A DNA stretch of 64,000 bases, taken from IMG/VR virus record IMGVR_UViG_3300048033_000857, positions 1-64,000 of that record; one strand, given 5' to 3'. The notes beneath the pieces are model-generated. The model did not search any database and had not been told where the DNA came from. It was given only the letters and a program-made list of their open reading frames with translations. Of this stretch, positions 25,559 through 34,848 are shown one piece after another. This DNA comes from a virus. Positions within the stretch are counted from its first letter, which is position 1; the number at the start of each line of letters is the position of its first letter. A program made the translations under genes and the position numbers.

Positions 25559-25930
25559 TTAATTTTTAGGATTCTTTATAAGTTGGACATTTTTACGTTT
25601 CACTCGTTTGACTGCTAAGTTATTTAGATTAACACATGGTCCTAATGTAACCTTTACATCTTTAGAATTCATAGTCATGAGTGCATAACGAAATAATTCC
25701 ATTTCTCGTCTTAAAAAGATATTAATAGGAATCATTCGATTTGACTCCCACCACCAAGCTTCGCCTGCTTCTAAAAATAATTCTTTATCCTGCACAGACC
25801 TTAACGAAGTAAAGACATACATAGTGGTAACATGCTGATCTTGATTAGCAATAAGACCAACGTATTCGTTCCCCCCGTAAGTTACTACGCTTATAAATGG
25901 ATAATTTTCTTGTATGTCTTTTGTTAACAT
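25559..25930 (-). CDS. Conserved small phage protein, unknown function
   Basis: A 123-residue protein from ATG 25930; an upstream in-frame TTG at 25957 has no better ribosome site. It starts LTKDIQENYPFISVVTYGGN, has a Trp run (GEAWWWESNR) and a basic C-terminus (VKRVKRKNVQLIK). The motifs are unfamiliar. It diverges from the structural gene at 25952, and the 21 bases between them contain an ATAAATAT element. Confidence 0.55.
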   Translation of the reverse strand: MLTKDIQENYPFISVVTYGGNEYVGLIANQDQHVTTMYVFTSLRSVQDKELFLEAGEAWWWESNRMIPINIFLRREMELFRYALMTMNSKDVKVTLGPCVNLNNLAVKRVKRKNVQLIKNPKN

Positions 25931-25938
25931 GTTATTCC

Positions 25939-25947
25939 GATAAATAT
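25939..25947 (+). promoter_or_regulatory. Late-promoter-like GATAAATAT
   Basis: GATAAATAT lies 5 bases before the ATG at 25952. It resembles the T4 late core TATAAATA; the proximity implies an almost leaderless transcript if used. Confidence 0.4.
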
Positions 25948-25951
25948 AATT

Positions 25952-26719
25952 ATGCAATTAATACCTAGATATTTAGTCTCAAACAAAACTACAATTGTAG
26001 CTAATGAAGCAGGATTCGTCACGGAGTACAAACCAGTGTATCAAAAACATATAAACATATATAAAGGCATTGATAATGTCTTAGAATTTAAAATTTTAAA
26101 TGTAGATCAAAAATCAATTGATTTAACAAATTATATTACAAAGTTTCAGGCTTACGATGAAACTAACAGACTTGTTATTGAGCACGATGGTATTAATGTA
26201 AATGCTACAAAAGGACTAGTTAAAGTTACAGTTACACAAAATGATTTACTTAATTTTGATCAACAATACTTTAGCTATAATATTCACTTAGTTAATCAAA
26301 ATTCTGAGTCTGTAATAACTTATACAGATTCGCATTTTGGTATGAATGGTACTATATATGTTAGTGACGAAGCAATGCCAGGACCAGCAGATACAGCAGA
26401 AGTTTCTGCAATATCAGTTCTTGGTAACGACGAATGGGAAATTGGTCCAGTGACTGCCGAACCGGGAATTAATGGTAACGAAGCTCTCCATACAGCAGCA
26501 ATATATACATCTGGATATATTGGAGATGTAATTGTACAAGCAACATTAGATAGTCAAGTAACTAATCAAACTAACTGGGCAGATGTAACTACAGTTACAT
26601 TTACAGGTTCTGAAAATCAACCCAAGGCTATAAACTTCAACGGAGTATTTAATCATTTAAGATTCTATACGCAATCAGATCCAACAGATAAAATAACTAA
26701 AATCTTAGTCAGAAACTGA
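25952..26719 (+). CDS. Probable virion structural (baseplate or fibre-like) protein
   Basis: A 255-residue beta-rich protein. Residues 30-110 (HINIYKGIDNVLEFKILN, LTNYITKFQAYDETN) look like the N-terminal domains of phage baseplate-upper or fibre proteins. The second half (GYIGDVIVQATLDSQ, FNHLRFYTQSDPTDKI) is a jelly-roll-like domain typical of virion proteins. It has a late-type promoter element and sits outside the surrounding early operon. The precise structural role is unassigned. Confidence 0.55.
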   Translation: MQLIPRYLVSNKTTIVANEAGFVTEYKPVYQKHINIYKGIDNVLEFKILNVDQKSIDLTNYITKFQAYDETNRLVIEHDGINVNATKGLVKVTVTQNDLLNFDQQYFSYNIHLVNQNSESVITYTDSHFGMNGTIYVSDEAMPGPADTAEVSAISVLGNDEWEIGPVTAEPGINGNEALHTAAIYTSGYIGDVIVQATLDSQVTNQTNWADVTTVTFTGSENQPKAINFNGVFNHLRFYTQSDPTDKITKILVRN

Positions 26720-26748
26720 TTGACAACTCGCACACTCTGCGCTATAAT
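26720..26748 (+). promoter_or_regulatory. Consensus sigma70 promoter for the primase
   Basis: TTGACA (26720-26725), 17 bases, TATAAT (26743-26748). The first T overlaps the end of the preceding gene; the ATG at 26755 lies 6 bases after the -10 box, so the leader is minimal or absent. Confidence 0.88.
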
Positions 26749-26754
26749 AAGAGT

Positions 26755-27738
26755 ATGAGTGTAGTTAATGAAACAGTTCTGACATACTTGCCTGCTAAGA
26801 GGAAACAAACTCCTAGTGGCTGGCTAAGTTTCAATGCGCCCTGTTGTCATAACAATGGCAACAGTGCAGATACTCGTGGCAGGGGTGGTTTAATTAGCAA
26901 CCCCGATGGAGGCGTAAGTTATCATTGCTTTAACTGCGGCTTCAAAGCATCCTGGCAACCGGGCAGGAATTTCTCACACAAGTTACGAAAACTCCTACAG
27001 TGGATGGGAGCGCCTGACGATATAATCAATAAGGTGGCGTTGGAAGTGATGAGAGAGAATGAAGGTGTAGAGGCTAAAACACGCATTGCCGAACTGCCCT
27101 CATTCAACACTGTCCCGTTGCCAGAAGATGCTATAAAGATTACAGACATTACAGACTTTAATAAGTTTAGTATGGCAGTGCTTGAGTATATGGCTGCACG
27201 TAATCTAAATGTAGATGATACAGACTATTACTGGTCACCTAGCTTAGGCTATCGTGATAGATTGATTATACCATTCTACTTTGAAGGACGTATAGTAGGA
27301 TGGACGGCAAGAACTATCACAGCAGACAAAAAGCCCAAGTACCTTACAGAAGTACAGCCGGGCTTTGTATACGGACTAGACGAACAGGGCTACAACAAAG
27401 TATTTGCTATTGTGTGCGAAGGTCAACTAGATGCTATTCATATAGAAGGCTGCGCAATAGGCGGGTCAGAAATTTCTGACCAGCAAGCAATGTTGTTAAA
27501 TAGACTACAGAAGCAAATTATTGTTGTGCCTGATAGAGACAGTGCAGGTAAGAAACTTGTCGAACGTGCTATTGAATTAGGTTTTAGTGTTAGTATGCCT
27601 GAGTGGACTGATGACATAAACGACATAGGCGATTGCGTACAACGTAACGGTAGACTATATACACTACATAGTATTGCAACTAGTGCATTAGATAGCGCAC
27701 TTAAAATTAGACTAAGGGCAAAGAAATGGTTTATATAA
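26755..27738 (+). CDS. 61: DNA primase gp61
   Basis: A DnaG-type primase of 327 residues that makes RNA primers for lagging-strand synthesis with gp41. An N-terminal zinc module uses Cys/His at 30-32 and HCFNCG (57-62). The TOPRIM core shows VCEGQLDAI (acidic Glu) and VVPDRDSAGKK (DxD). GYRDRLIIPFYFEGRIVGW is the RNA-polymerase-like segment of DnaG proteins. The length matches T4 gp61. The 3' end overlaps a 40-residue gene. Confidence 0.93.
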   Translation: MSVVNETVLTYLPAKRKQTPSGWLSFNAPCCHNNGNSADTRGRGGLISNPDGGVSYHCFNCGFKASWQPGRNFSHKLRKLLQWMGAPDDIINKVALEVMRENEGVEAKTRIAELPSFNTVPLPEDAIKITDITDFNKFSMAVLEYMAARNLNVDDTDYYWSPSLGYRDRLIIPFYFEGRIVGWTARTITADKKPKYLTEVQPGFVYGLDEQGYNKVFAIVCEGQLDAIHIEGCAIGGSEISDQQAMLLNRLQKQIIVVPDRDSAGKKLVERAIELGFSVSMPEWTDDINDIGDCVQRNGRLYTLHSIATSALDSALKIRLRAKKWFI

Positions 27739-27848
27739 AAAAGTTTTGGGGGTGGATTGCAACTCCGTATCGACGTTATAAAGAACGCCGAGCAATTAAA
27801 AAACGTTTAGAAGAACTTAAAAAATCAGATCCGTTTATTTACAAATGA
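27726..27848 (+). CDS. Tiny basic protein between primase and carbamoyltransferase
   Basis: A 40-residue protein opening MVYIKKFWGWIATPYRRYKE and ending KKSDPFIYK. The N-terminus is amphipathic with Trp/Tyr and may lie on a membrane; the rest is a basic helix. ATG 27726 is inside the primase gene and the TGA overlaps the next start (ATGA), so it is coupled on both sides. I recall similar tiny proteins in marine T4-like phages; function unknown. Confidence 0.7.
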   Translation: MVYIKKFWGWIATPYRRYKERRAIKKRLEELKKSDPFIYK

Positions 27849-29311
27849 TCACATGGGGCATATCAGCAAATAGTCACGATGCTGCACTAGCAGTGTTTAC
27901 TGACGAAGGACTAGAGTTTGCTAGTCACGCCGAACGCTTTAGTGGAGTTAAGAACGATGCACATCTTAATAAAGAGATAATTAACTATGCACGTCGATGG
28001 GGAGAGCCTGATGAAATTATTTGGTACGAAAGACCCTTTAGAAAAACTCTTAGACAGCTTCGAGCAGGACAAGGATTCAACTTTAGGGAAAACAATATCA
28101 ATCGTTATCTTCGATCTTATGATATATCTGCTCCTATTAAGTATACTAGTCATCACCATTCCCATGCTGCTGCCGGTTTTTATACTAGTCCTTTTGCAGA
28201 AGCCACTGTTGTTTGTATTGACAGTATTGGAGAATTCGAAACGCTGACTATATGGGAAGGCAAGGACAACGGACTAAAGCAAGTTTATAGTCAAGGGTAT
28301 CCGCACAGCATAGGACTATGGTACAGTGCAATGACGCAACGTGTGGGCCTTAAGCCTAACGAAGACGAATACATCCTAATGGGTATGGCAGCATATGGGG
28401 ACCCCCATAGACTGTTTATGGACATACTCAACGACTTTATTGACAAGACTGGTATAGGGTACGATCCTAAGATTAAAATAAAGCATAACCTACATCGAGG
28501 GTGCAAGTGGTGGCGTCCTGATCTTACTACCGAACAAGACATGTATGACATTGCAGCAGCTACCCAAAAGGTATATGAATATATACTATGTAACACTCTG
28601 CTATGGGCCAGTAGAAACTTTGCTAGCAAGAACCTTGTACTCATGGGAGGGTGTGCGCTTAACTGTAGTGCTAACAGTATTGCTTATCGCTTTTACGACA
28701 ACGTATGGATTATGCCCAACCCAGGAGACGCAGGCAGTGCTATAGGTGCTGTGCTTGCACACAAAAAAGAAACATTGCCTATGACACATGCGTACTTGGG
28801 CTACAACATCGAAGGAGAGTATCCAGTTGAAGAAACAATCAGCGAACTCAAGAAAACGGGAATCGTGGGTGTTGCGAATGGTAGGGCGGAGTTTGGCCCT
28901 CGTGCTTTTGGCAATCGCAGCCTACTTGCTGATCCCCGTGGTAACGACATCAAGCACAGAGTCAATGACATCAAGCAGCGACAGCAGTTCCGACCCTTTG
29001 CCCCAGTGGTGCTCGAAGAGTATGCAAGTGACAATTTTGAAGGGTACTACAACAACTATATGCAGTTTACCTCCACCTGCACCAATCCAGACTTGTATCC
29101 TGCCATCGTACACGCAGACGGCACCAGTAGAGTCCAAGTGGTACCAAGAGATGGTAGCGGAATACGAGCTTTGTTAGAGCGTTGGTATGAAGAAACAGGA
29201 TGTCCTATGTTACTAAACACAAGCCTAAATATCAAAGGAAAACCGATGGTAAATGATAAACAAGATGCACAGGAATTTACAAAAAAGTATGGAGTTAAAG
29301 TATGCAGTTAG
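27845..29311 (+). CDS. NodU/CmcH-type carbamoyltransferase
   Basis: A 488-residue enzyme that transfers a carbamoyl group from carbamoyl phosphate to a hydroxyl. Its N-terminal Kae1-like domain begins ITWGISANSHDAALAVF, with HHHSHAAAGFYTSPF and DSIGEFETLTIWEG. The C-terminal YrdC-like part holds GRAEFGPRAFGNRSLLADPR and QFRPFAPVVLEE, all family hallmarks. NodU-type enzymes modify sugars, which fits the glycan island. It overlaps the following oxygenase by 10 bases. The acceptor cannot be read from sequence. Confidence 0.92.
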   Translation: MITWGISANSHDAALAVFTDEGLEFASHAERFSGVKNDAHLNKEIINYARRWGEPDEIIWYERPFRKTLRQLRAGQGFNFRENNINRYLRSYDISAPIKYTSHHHSHAAAGFYTSPFAEATVVCIDSIGEFETLTIWEGKDNGLKQVYSQGYPHSIGLWYSAMTQRVGLKPNEDEYILMGMAAYGDPHRLFMDILNDFIDKTGIGYDPKIKIKHNLHRGCKWWRPDLTTEQDMYDIAAATQKVYEYILCNTLLWASRNFASKNLVLMGGCALNCSANSIAYRFYDNVWIMPNPGDAGSAIGAVLAHKKETLPMTHAYLGYNIEGEYPVEETISELKKTGIVGVANGRAEFGPRAFGNRSLLADPRGNDIKHRVNDIKQRQQFRPFAPVVLEEYASDNFEGYYNNYMQFTSTCTNPDLYPAIVHADGTSRVQVVPRDGSGIRALLERWYEETGCPMLLNTSLNIKGKPMVNDKQDAQEFTKKYGVKVCS

Positions 29312-29814
29312 AAGATGGTATACATTATAAAGTGGTAGATGATTTTTTGCCACAAGATCATTTTGACGAAATTCAAAATTATGTTATTTTAAATAAAAAT
29401 AATATGTTAGGCTGGACATTTGTATCTAATATTAATACTAAACATACTGACAATGATAATAACTGTTACTTCGAACATCTTATATATCATCAAGGGCCGC
29501 AAAGTGCATTATATGAATTATTTGATCCACTGTGGAATATGTTACAAATTAAATCATTAATTAGAATAAAAGCAAATTGTTATCCTGCAAAAGATACTTT
29601 AGTTACACATGCAGCACACAAGGATGCTGAATTTGATCATAACGGTGCTATCTTATCGTTAAATGACTGTGACGGTTATACACAATTACTCGACGGGACT
29701 AAAATAGAAAGTAAAGCAAATAGATTATTAATTTTTAATGCAGGGTTAGACCATAGCAGTACTAATTGTACTGATCAAAAAGCAAGGTTTAATATTAATA
29801 TAAATTATTTCTAA
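29302..29814 (+). CDS. 2OG-Fe(II) oxygenase-like protein
   Basis: A 170-residue beta-helix oxygenase. THAAHKDAEFDHNGAILSLN holds the HxD metal pair, LLIFNAGLDHSSTNC the distal His, and KARFNININYF the terminal strand with the 2-oxoglutarate arginine. The opening HYKVVDDFLPQDHFDEIQNY is the usual start of the family. It is coupled to the carbamoyltransferase and ends against the promoter of gp41. Confidence 0.75.
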   Translation: MQLEDGIHYKVVDDFLPQDHFDEIQNYVILNKNNMLGWTFVSNINTKHTDNDNNCYFEHLIYHQGPQSALYELFDPLWNMLQIKSLIRIKANCYPAKDTLVTHAAHKDAEFDHNGAILSLNDCDGYTQLLDGTKIESKANRLLIFNAGLDHSSTNCTDQKARFNININYF

Positions 29815-29843
29815 TTGACATATGTTGTAAAAGGTTATATAAT
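29815..29843 (+). promoter_or_regulatory. Consensus sigma70 promoter for the gp41 helicase
   Basis: TTGACA (29815-29820), 17 bases, TATAAT (29838-29843), beginning right after the upstream stop. The ATG lies 6 bases after the -10 box, the same geometry as the primase promoter. Confidence 0.88.
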
Positions 29844-29849
29844 ATACAC

Positions 29850-31271
29850 ATGACTAGACAAAATACAGATTACGGATACGATATACAAAAGGTATATCTT
29901 GAAATGTTTATGACAGACGCTGAGAGCTTTGTACGCTGTCAGGGTGTGTTTGAACCTAATACATTTGACAGACGCTTAGTAGAACCAGCTAAGTTTATTA
30001 AGACATATGTAGAAGAGCATAATGCACTGCCTACATTTGATATTGTTAATGCAGCAACTGATAGTAACTTAAAACATCCAGGAGATCTTGCAGAGAATCA
30101 CTATGATTGGTTGTTGCAAGACTTTGAGACATTTAGTAAACACAAAGCACTAGAAGCTGCTATTCTTAAAAGTGCAGACTTGTTAGAGAACGGTGAGTAT
30201 GGCGCATGCGAAGACCTAGTCAAGCAAGCAGTACAGATTGGTCTGCAAAAAGATCTAGGTACGGATTATTTTGCAGATCCAAGAAGCAGACTTGAAGCAA
30301 TCAAAGACAAGAACGGACAAGTAAGCACAGGCTGGCCTGCACTTGACAAGAAACTGTTTGGCGGATTCAACAGAGGCGAGCTGAATATCTTTGCAGGCGG
30401 ATCAGGTTCGGGTAAAAGTTTGTTTATGGCGAACATGGGTGTTAACTGGTGTTTAGCAGGTATGAATGTTATGTACTTAACATTCGAGCTTAGTGAAGCA
30501 CTGGTTAGTATGCGTCTTGATGCAATGACTACAGAAATTCCAAGTCGTGATGTATTTAAGAGCATCGACGATGTTGAAATGAAAGTTAAGATGATTGGCA
30601 AGAAGTCAGGAGCCTTCCAGGTCAAGTATATGCCTACAGGCAAGAACGCAAATGACATTAGAGCATACTTAAAAGAATATGAGATCAAAACAGGACGTAA
30701 AGTAGACGTACTACTAATTGACTACTTGGATCTTATGCATCCAATTGGACAAAAGATTAGTGCAGAGAACTTGTTTGTTAAGGACAAGTATGTATCGGAA
30801 GAGCTACGCAACTTGGCAATGGAACTAAACTGTATCTTTGTTACAGCATCGCAGTTAAACAGATCGAGTGTTGAAGAGATTGAGTTTGATCACTCACACA
30901 TCTCGGGTGGTATATCTAAGATCAATACAGCAGATAACTTGATTGGTATCTTTACAAGTAGAGCAATGCGCGAACGTGGACGCTATCAAATCCAGCTTAT
31001 GAAAACACGTAGTAGTTCGGGTGTTGGCATGAAAGTTGATCTAGGCTTTGATGTAGACACATTACGTATCTTTGATATTGGCGACGAAGATGATGATAAT
31101 TATTCAAACGCAAATAGTACATCGGGATCTAGTTCTATTGTTGATGCGCTAAAACGTACTAATACTCCCGAATCAATTAATGAGTCTCCAGACGAAGGAG
31201 CGCCTGTAAAGAAAATAAAAGCAGAAGCAGATTCAGGTAAGTTAAGAGACTTTTTAAATAGACTAGGTTAA
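29850..31271 (+). CDS. 41: Replicative helicase gp41 (DnaB-like)
   Basis: A 473-residue hexameric 5'-3' helicase of the DnaB/T4 gp41 family that moves on the lagging strand and recruits gp61. The N-terminal 150 residues are helical. The RecA-like motor holds Walker A AGGSGSGKSLF (182-192), MYLTFELSE, Walker B VDVLLIDYLDLM, and the later HISGGISKINTADN segment. A flexible acidic and serine-rich stretch precedes the C-terminal SGKLRDFLNRLG. It ends tail-to-tail, with a 4-base overlap, with the minus-strand gene at 31268. Confidence 0.95.
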   Translation: MTRQNTDYGYDIQKVYLEMFMTDAESFVRCQGVFEPNTFDRRLVEPAKFIKTYVEEHNALPTFDIVNAATDSNLKHPGDLAENHYDWLLQDFETFSKHKALEAAILKSADLLENGEYGACEDLVKQAVQIGLQKDLGTDYFADPRSRLEAIKDKNGQVSTGWPALDKKLFGGFNRGELNIFAGGSGSGKSLFMANMGVNWCLAGMNVMYLTFELSEALVSMRLDAMTTEIPSRDVFKSIDDVEMKVKMIGKKSGAFQVKYMPTGKNANDIRAYLKEYEIKTGRKVDVLLIDYLDLMHPIGQKISAENLFVKDKYVSEELRNLAMELNCIFVTASQLNRSSVEEIEFDHSHISGGISKINTADNLIGIFTSRAMRERGRYQIQLMKTRSSSGVGMKVDLGFDVDTLRIFDIGDEDDDNYSNANSTSGSSSIVDALKRTNTPESINESPDEGAPVKKIKAEADSGKLRDFLNRLG

Positions 31272-31525
31272 TCTATTGCTACAAGTAGTTGCTTATCTTT
31301 TTCGTGTTGAAAATGTATCATAGGCTGCCAATCAGTAGTACCTAACGTTTTATTTTCATTTAAACTATTAGCAAATTCTCTACTACGAATTTTAGCTTGC
31401 TCGAGACTAGCAAGTTTTTTCATTCTTTCAGTTTCTGTTGCTAGAACTAATTGACGTATTTTTTTTGTTGCTGGGCTATATGCTTCTACAATATAATACG
31501 GTTTAAATTTTTTTGGATCTGACAT
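31268..31525 (-). CDS. Small conserved protein, paralogue of the gene at 34849
   Basis: An 85-residue protein from ATG 31525 behind AAGGAGACACT. It shares with the product at 34849 a YxIxAYSxxxxxTKRI-like opening (here YYIVEAYSPATKKIRQLVLA), a central helix with FANSLNENK, and a TDW motif. The two flank the tail-fibre and protease genes. Function is unknown; small accessory or assembly proteins near fibres are one possibility. Confidence 0.6.
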   Translation of the reverse strand: MSDPKKFKPYYIVEAYSPATKKIRQLVLATETERMKKLASLEQAKIRSREFANSLNENKTLGTTDWQPMIHFQHEKDKQLLVAID

Positions 31526-31546
31526 AGTGTCTCCTTTCTTATATTT

Positions 31547-31555
31547 AATAAATAT
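31547..31555 (+). promoter_or_regulatory. Late-promoter-like AATAAATAT
   Basis: AATAAATAT about 20 bases before the ATG of the fibre-like gene at 31576, at the spacing of a T4-type late promoter. Confidence 0.55.
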
Positions 31556-31575
31556 AAGCAAAGGAATAACATTTT

Positions 31576-33228
31576 ATGACAGTACCAGTACGTAGCCTAC
31601 GATTACAAAAAAGATCAGCAAGAAGTCTTGATACCCTAAGCGGAGCATCTGGTGAAATCTTTTTTGATGCAGACCAAAACACATTAAGAATTTATACTGC
31701 TAACCAAGCAGATAGTATTGTGTTAGCTGACCGAGAATGGGTTGATGAAAACACTTTTAGCGGCAACTATGCAGAGTTAACTAATACTCCTTTCATACCA
31801 ACAGATGTTAGCGAACTGTCTGATAGCGGTAATACTTTGTTTAGTGGCAATTACTTAGATTTAGTTGGTGCTCCTGACTTAGACAGCCTTAGTGTAGATA
31901 TTAGCACAATTGATAGTATAGGTGATGTTGATACATCTACTAATCCTTTAGTAGCAGGACAGCTATTAGAATGGGACGGCAGTAATTGGGTTAACACTAC
32001 TGTAACAGGATTTACAGATACTAACACTACGTATTCTTTTGGGATTGCTACTAACGTTGACGGCGGCGTTGATTTAAATTTAACCGATAGTGATGCTAAT
32101 GTCGAACCAGTAAATGTAGTTGGGTTAAACGGTATTGACGTTGTATTAAATTTAAGTGGAAACTTAGAAATACAAAATAATACAGTATACACTATCGATG
32201 AGCTTTCTAATGTTAATATTTCAAATCCAAGTACCGGCCAAGCAGTAATATGGGACGGCACACAATGGGCAAATGGTAGCGCCGCAGCGCAAGGAGGTGT
32301 TGCACTTTCAGATTTAAGCGTAGGTCCAGCAGCTAGTGCTTCTAGCGATGGCGCTATATCATACGATAACACTACCGGAGTCTTTACATATACACCCCCA
32401 GATCTCACAGCGTATGCAGCATTAACTGCGTTTAGTGTATCAGTTGGTACAGCTCAAAGTGCAGGTAATTTAAGCTATAATAGCGATACAGGAGTATTTA
32501 CGTTTAATCCAGCTAACTTGTCAGGATACGCACAACTTGACGATTTAAGTGTTACACAAAATGCTGCAAGCGGCTCAGGTTCGTTAAGTTATTCTAATAG
32601 TACCGGAGTATTTGAATATACTCCTCCTGATTTATCTGGCGCAGGTGGAGGAGAAGTTATAGATGATACTACTCCGCAACTTGGCGGTAATTTAGATCTA
32701 AATACATTTGATATTATCGGCCCAGGCGATATTAACGTTTCAGGCTCCGGTACGTTTACTGGACCAATTAGCGCATCTAGTTTCTCAAGTAGTGCAACAG
32801 GTGCTCCATCAATTACAAGTGCAAGCACAATTACACTAACAGCACCAGATGGCATTATTGCAGACGGATTTATAGTAAAAAATACTATCTCTTATAATGT
32901 AAACGCTGCTACATTTGATTTTGATTGTGGTAATGGTGATAGTATCTTTACAGTTGCTAATAATAGCACTTCTGCAAATTACACAGCAAACTTTACTAAC
33001 TTTCCTATTAGTGACGGTAGCAATAAGCATACAAGAGTTGTAATATACGATATATTTGGTACAGGTCCAACTGCTATACAAATAGGAGGATCAGCTGAAA
33101 GTGTAGCTTGGAGTGGAGGCATTACTCCTACGTATTCAGGGGCATCAAGAATTACATTTGATATCTTTAGTAGTGGAGGAAGCAATCTTACAGTATTTGG
33201 ATTTGTTGATACAGGCTGGAGCACTTAG
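31576..33228 (+). CDS. Tail-fibre-like virion protein
   Basis: A 550-residue protein dominated by short repeats. The motif SxxSYNSDTGVFxYTPPDL recurs about four times (GVFTYTPPDL, GVFTFNPANL, GVFEYTPPDL), interspersed with LSDLSVGPAASASSDG-like links. The N-terminus (RSLRLQKRSARSLDTLSGAS, GEIFFDADQNTLRIY) matches the start of many T4-like marine fibre proteins. The C-terminus is a jelly-roll-like domain ending VFGFVDTGWST. Its stop overlaps the GTG start of a secreted-type protease. Confidence 0.75.
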   Translation: MTVPVRSLRLQKRSARSLDTLSGASGEIFFDADQNTLRIYTANQADSIVLADREWVDENTFSGNYAELTNTPFIPTDVSELSDSGNTLFSGNYLDLVGAPDLDSLSVDISTIDSIGDVDTSTNPLVAGQLLEWDGSNWVNTTVTGFTDTNTTYSFGIATNVDGGVDLNLTDSDANVEPVNVVGLNGIDVVLNLSGNLEIQNNTVYTIDELSNVNISNPSTGQAVIWDGTQWANGSAAAQGGVALSDLSVGPAASASSDGAISYDNTTGVFTYTPPDLTAYAALTAFSVSVGTAQSAGNLSYNSDTGVFTFNPANLSGYAQLDDLSVTQNAASGSGSLSYSNSTGVFEYTPPDLSGAGGGEVIDDTTPQLGGNLDLNTFDIIGPGDINVSGSGTFTGPISASSFSSSATGAPSITSASTITLTAPDGIIADGFIVKNTISYNVNAATFDFDCGNGDSIFTVANNSTSANYTANFTNFPISDGSNKHTRVVIYDIFGTGPTAIQIGGSAESVAWSGGITPTYSGASRITFDIFSSGGSNLTVFGFVDTGWST

Positions 33229-34838
33229 TGGAACGAGAATACACAGTAGTAGCAAACACTAGAGAAGACTTGCCCGCACTTGAAGCAGAGATTACTGCGA
33301 GCAGTGGAGCAGGCCCTATACCTAGTCGCTCAGTAGACGTTGCTAACCCACGCCCTGGATCAAAGATACAAACACACTTTATGCTTACTGATGAAGAAGC
33401 AGAAGCTCTACGTAGCGATCCTAGAGTACGTGCTGTAGAGATACCTCCGGACCAACGTGACGATATTAGCATTGGACTAAACGCATCACAATCAGGTACA
33501 TTTTTTAGAGGTAGTGGTTTAGACAACAATTATGTAAACTGGGGCCTAAGACGTTGCATGGCTGAAGCTAACAATTTTGTTAGTGGTGGTAGTAGATCAG
33601 ATACTATAGAAGGTGGCTACGAATACGCAATGGACGGAACAGGAGTTGATGTAGTAATACAAGACAGTGGCATAGATCCTGATCATCCGGACTGGAATGA
33701 TTATAACGGCACATCGAGACTACAACAAATTGATTGGTATACTGAGTCGGGTGTTGTAGGAACACAGAGTCAAGACCATTACAGAGACCTAGATGGACAC
33801 GGATCACATTGTGCAAGTATTGCCGCTGGACTGTTGTATGGATGGGCTAAAGGTGCGCAAATATACTCACAGAAACTAGGAGGCCTAGAAACGCTACAAG
33901 GCAGTGACGGAACTGGAATTCCAATTGCTGATGCATTTGATTGTATACGTCTTTGGCACACTGCAAAAACAAACGGCCGTCCGACAGTTGTAAACATGTC
34001 GTGGGGATATGGTGCTAACGTAACTGGTGATCCAACCAGCGGCACATACAGAGGAACAGCTTGGACATATGGTGTTGACTATACTAACAGAGCACAACTA
34101 ATGGCTGCTACAGGTGTAAGTCAAAACTTCTTTGGTGGCGGAACAAGTCATCGTATTCCTGTTAGAGTAGCAAGTGTTGATGCAGAAGTTGACGACATGA
34201 TTCTCGATGGCATACACGTTTGTATTGCAGCTGGCAACAATCTACACAAAGCAGACTTGCCTGCAGGTGCTGACTACGATAACACATCAACATTTGGCGG
34301 TACATCTAGAACCTATCACAGAGGTAGCTCGCCTTATAGTTTAGATGCGTTTATGGTAGGCAACATAGACAGTGGAGCACAAACAAGCGGTGGTGCAACA
34401 GATAACTCAATACTATTAGATCAAACTAGTTCAAGCACAACACGTGGTCCAGGAGTTAACATATTTGCACCAGGAACAGACATAATGGCAGCTACTAGTA
34501 CAGGTTACGACACAGGTAGTTATTCGGTTACTGGTTATCCGGGTACTCCAGGATTTCCTATTATGAGCATTAGCGGAACATCAATGGCAAGCCCACAAGT
34601 ATGCGGAGTAGTAGCACAACACCTTCAGGTATTTCCAAACCTAACACCTGCACAAATGCAAACAAGAATATTTAATGATTCAAAGTCAGTACTGTTTACC
34701 ACAAACTCAGACACAGACTACGAACGTATATACGACAGTCTAATGGGAGCACCTAATCGTATGCTCTACAGTAGATACGGCAAGCAAGCAATAACAGTGA
34801 ATACTGTAGATTTATTAGAAGCAATATCTGTTACATAA
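33228..34838 (+). CDS. Subtilisin-like serine protease
   Basis: A 536-residue S8-family protease. The triad is visible as D146 in VVIQDSGID, H191 in DLDGHGSHCASIAAG and S452 in GTSMASPQVCG, with the oxyanion Asn in CIAAGNNLH (N337). Residues 5-75 look like an inhibitor-type prodomain (REYTVVANTREDLPALEAEI). No signal peptide is seen. The start is GTG, overlapping the fibre stop by one base, so it is coupled to the fibre. It may be a virion-borne enzyme processing fibre or host surface proteins. All key residues are present. Confidence 0.85.
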   Translation: MEREYTVVANTREDLPALEAEITASSGAGPIPSRSVDVANPRPGSKIQTHFMLTDEEAEALRSDPRVRAVEIPPDQRDDISIGLNASQSGTFFRGSGLDNNYVNWGLRRCMAEANNFVSGGSRSDTIEGGYEYAMDGTGVDVVIQDSGIDPDHPDWNDYNGTSRLQQIDWYTESGVVGTQSQDHYRDLDGHGSHCASIAAGLLYGWAKGAQIYSQKLGGLETLQGSDGTGIPIADAFDCIRLWHTAKTNGRPTVVNMSWGYGANVTGDPTSGTYRGTAWTYGVDYTNRAQLMAATGVSQNFFGGGTSHRIPVRVASVDAEVDDMILDGIHVCIAAGNNLHKADLPAGADYDNTSTFGGTSRTYHRGSSPYSLDAFMVGNIDSGAQTSGGATDNSILLDQTSSSTTRGPGVNIFAPGTDIMAATSTGYDTGSYSVTGYPGTPGFPIMSISGTSMASPQVCGVVAQHLQVFPNLTPAQMQTRIFNDSKSVLFTTNSDTDYERIYDSLMGAPNRMLYSRYGKQAITVNTVDLLEAISVT

Positions 34839-34848
34839 GGAAATTATA

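Noticed and set aside
31851-33081. Long minus-strand frames opposite the fibre gene (up to 185 codons)
   Set aside because: Shadows of repetitive Thr/Ser/Gly codons in the fibre; no starts with ribosome sites.
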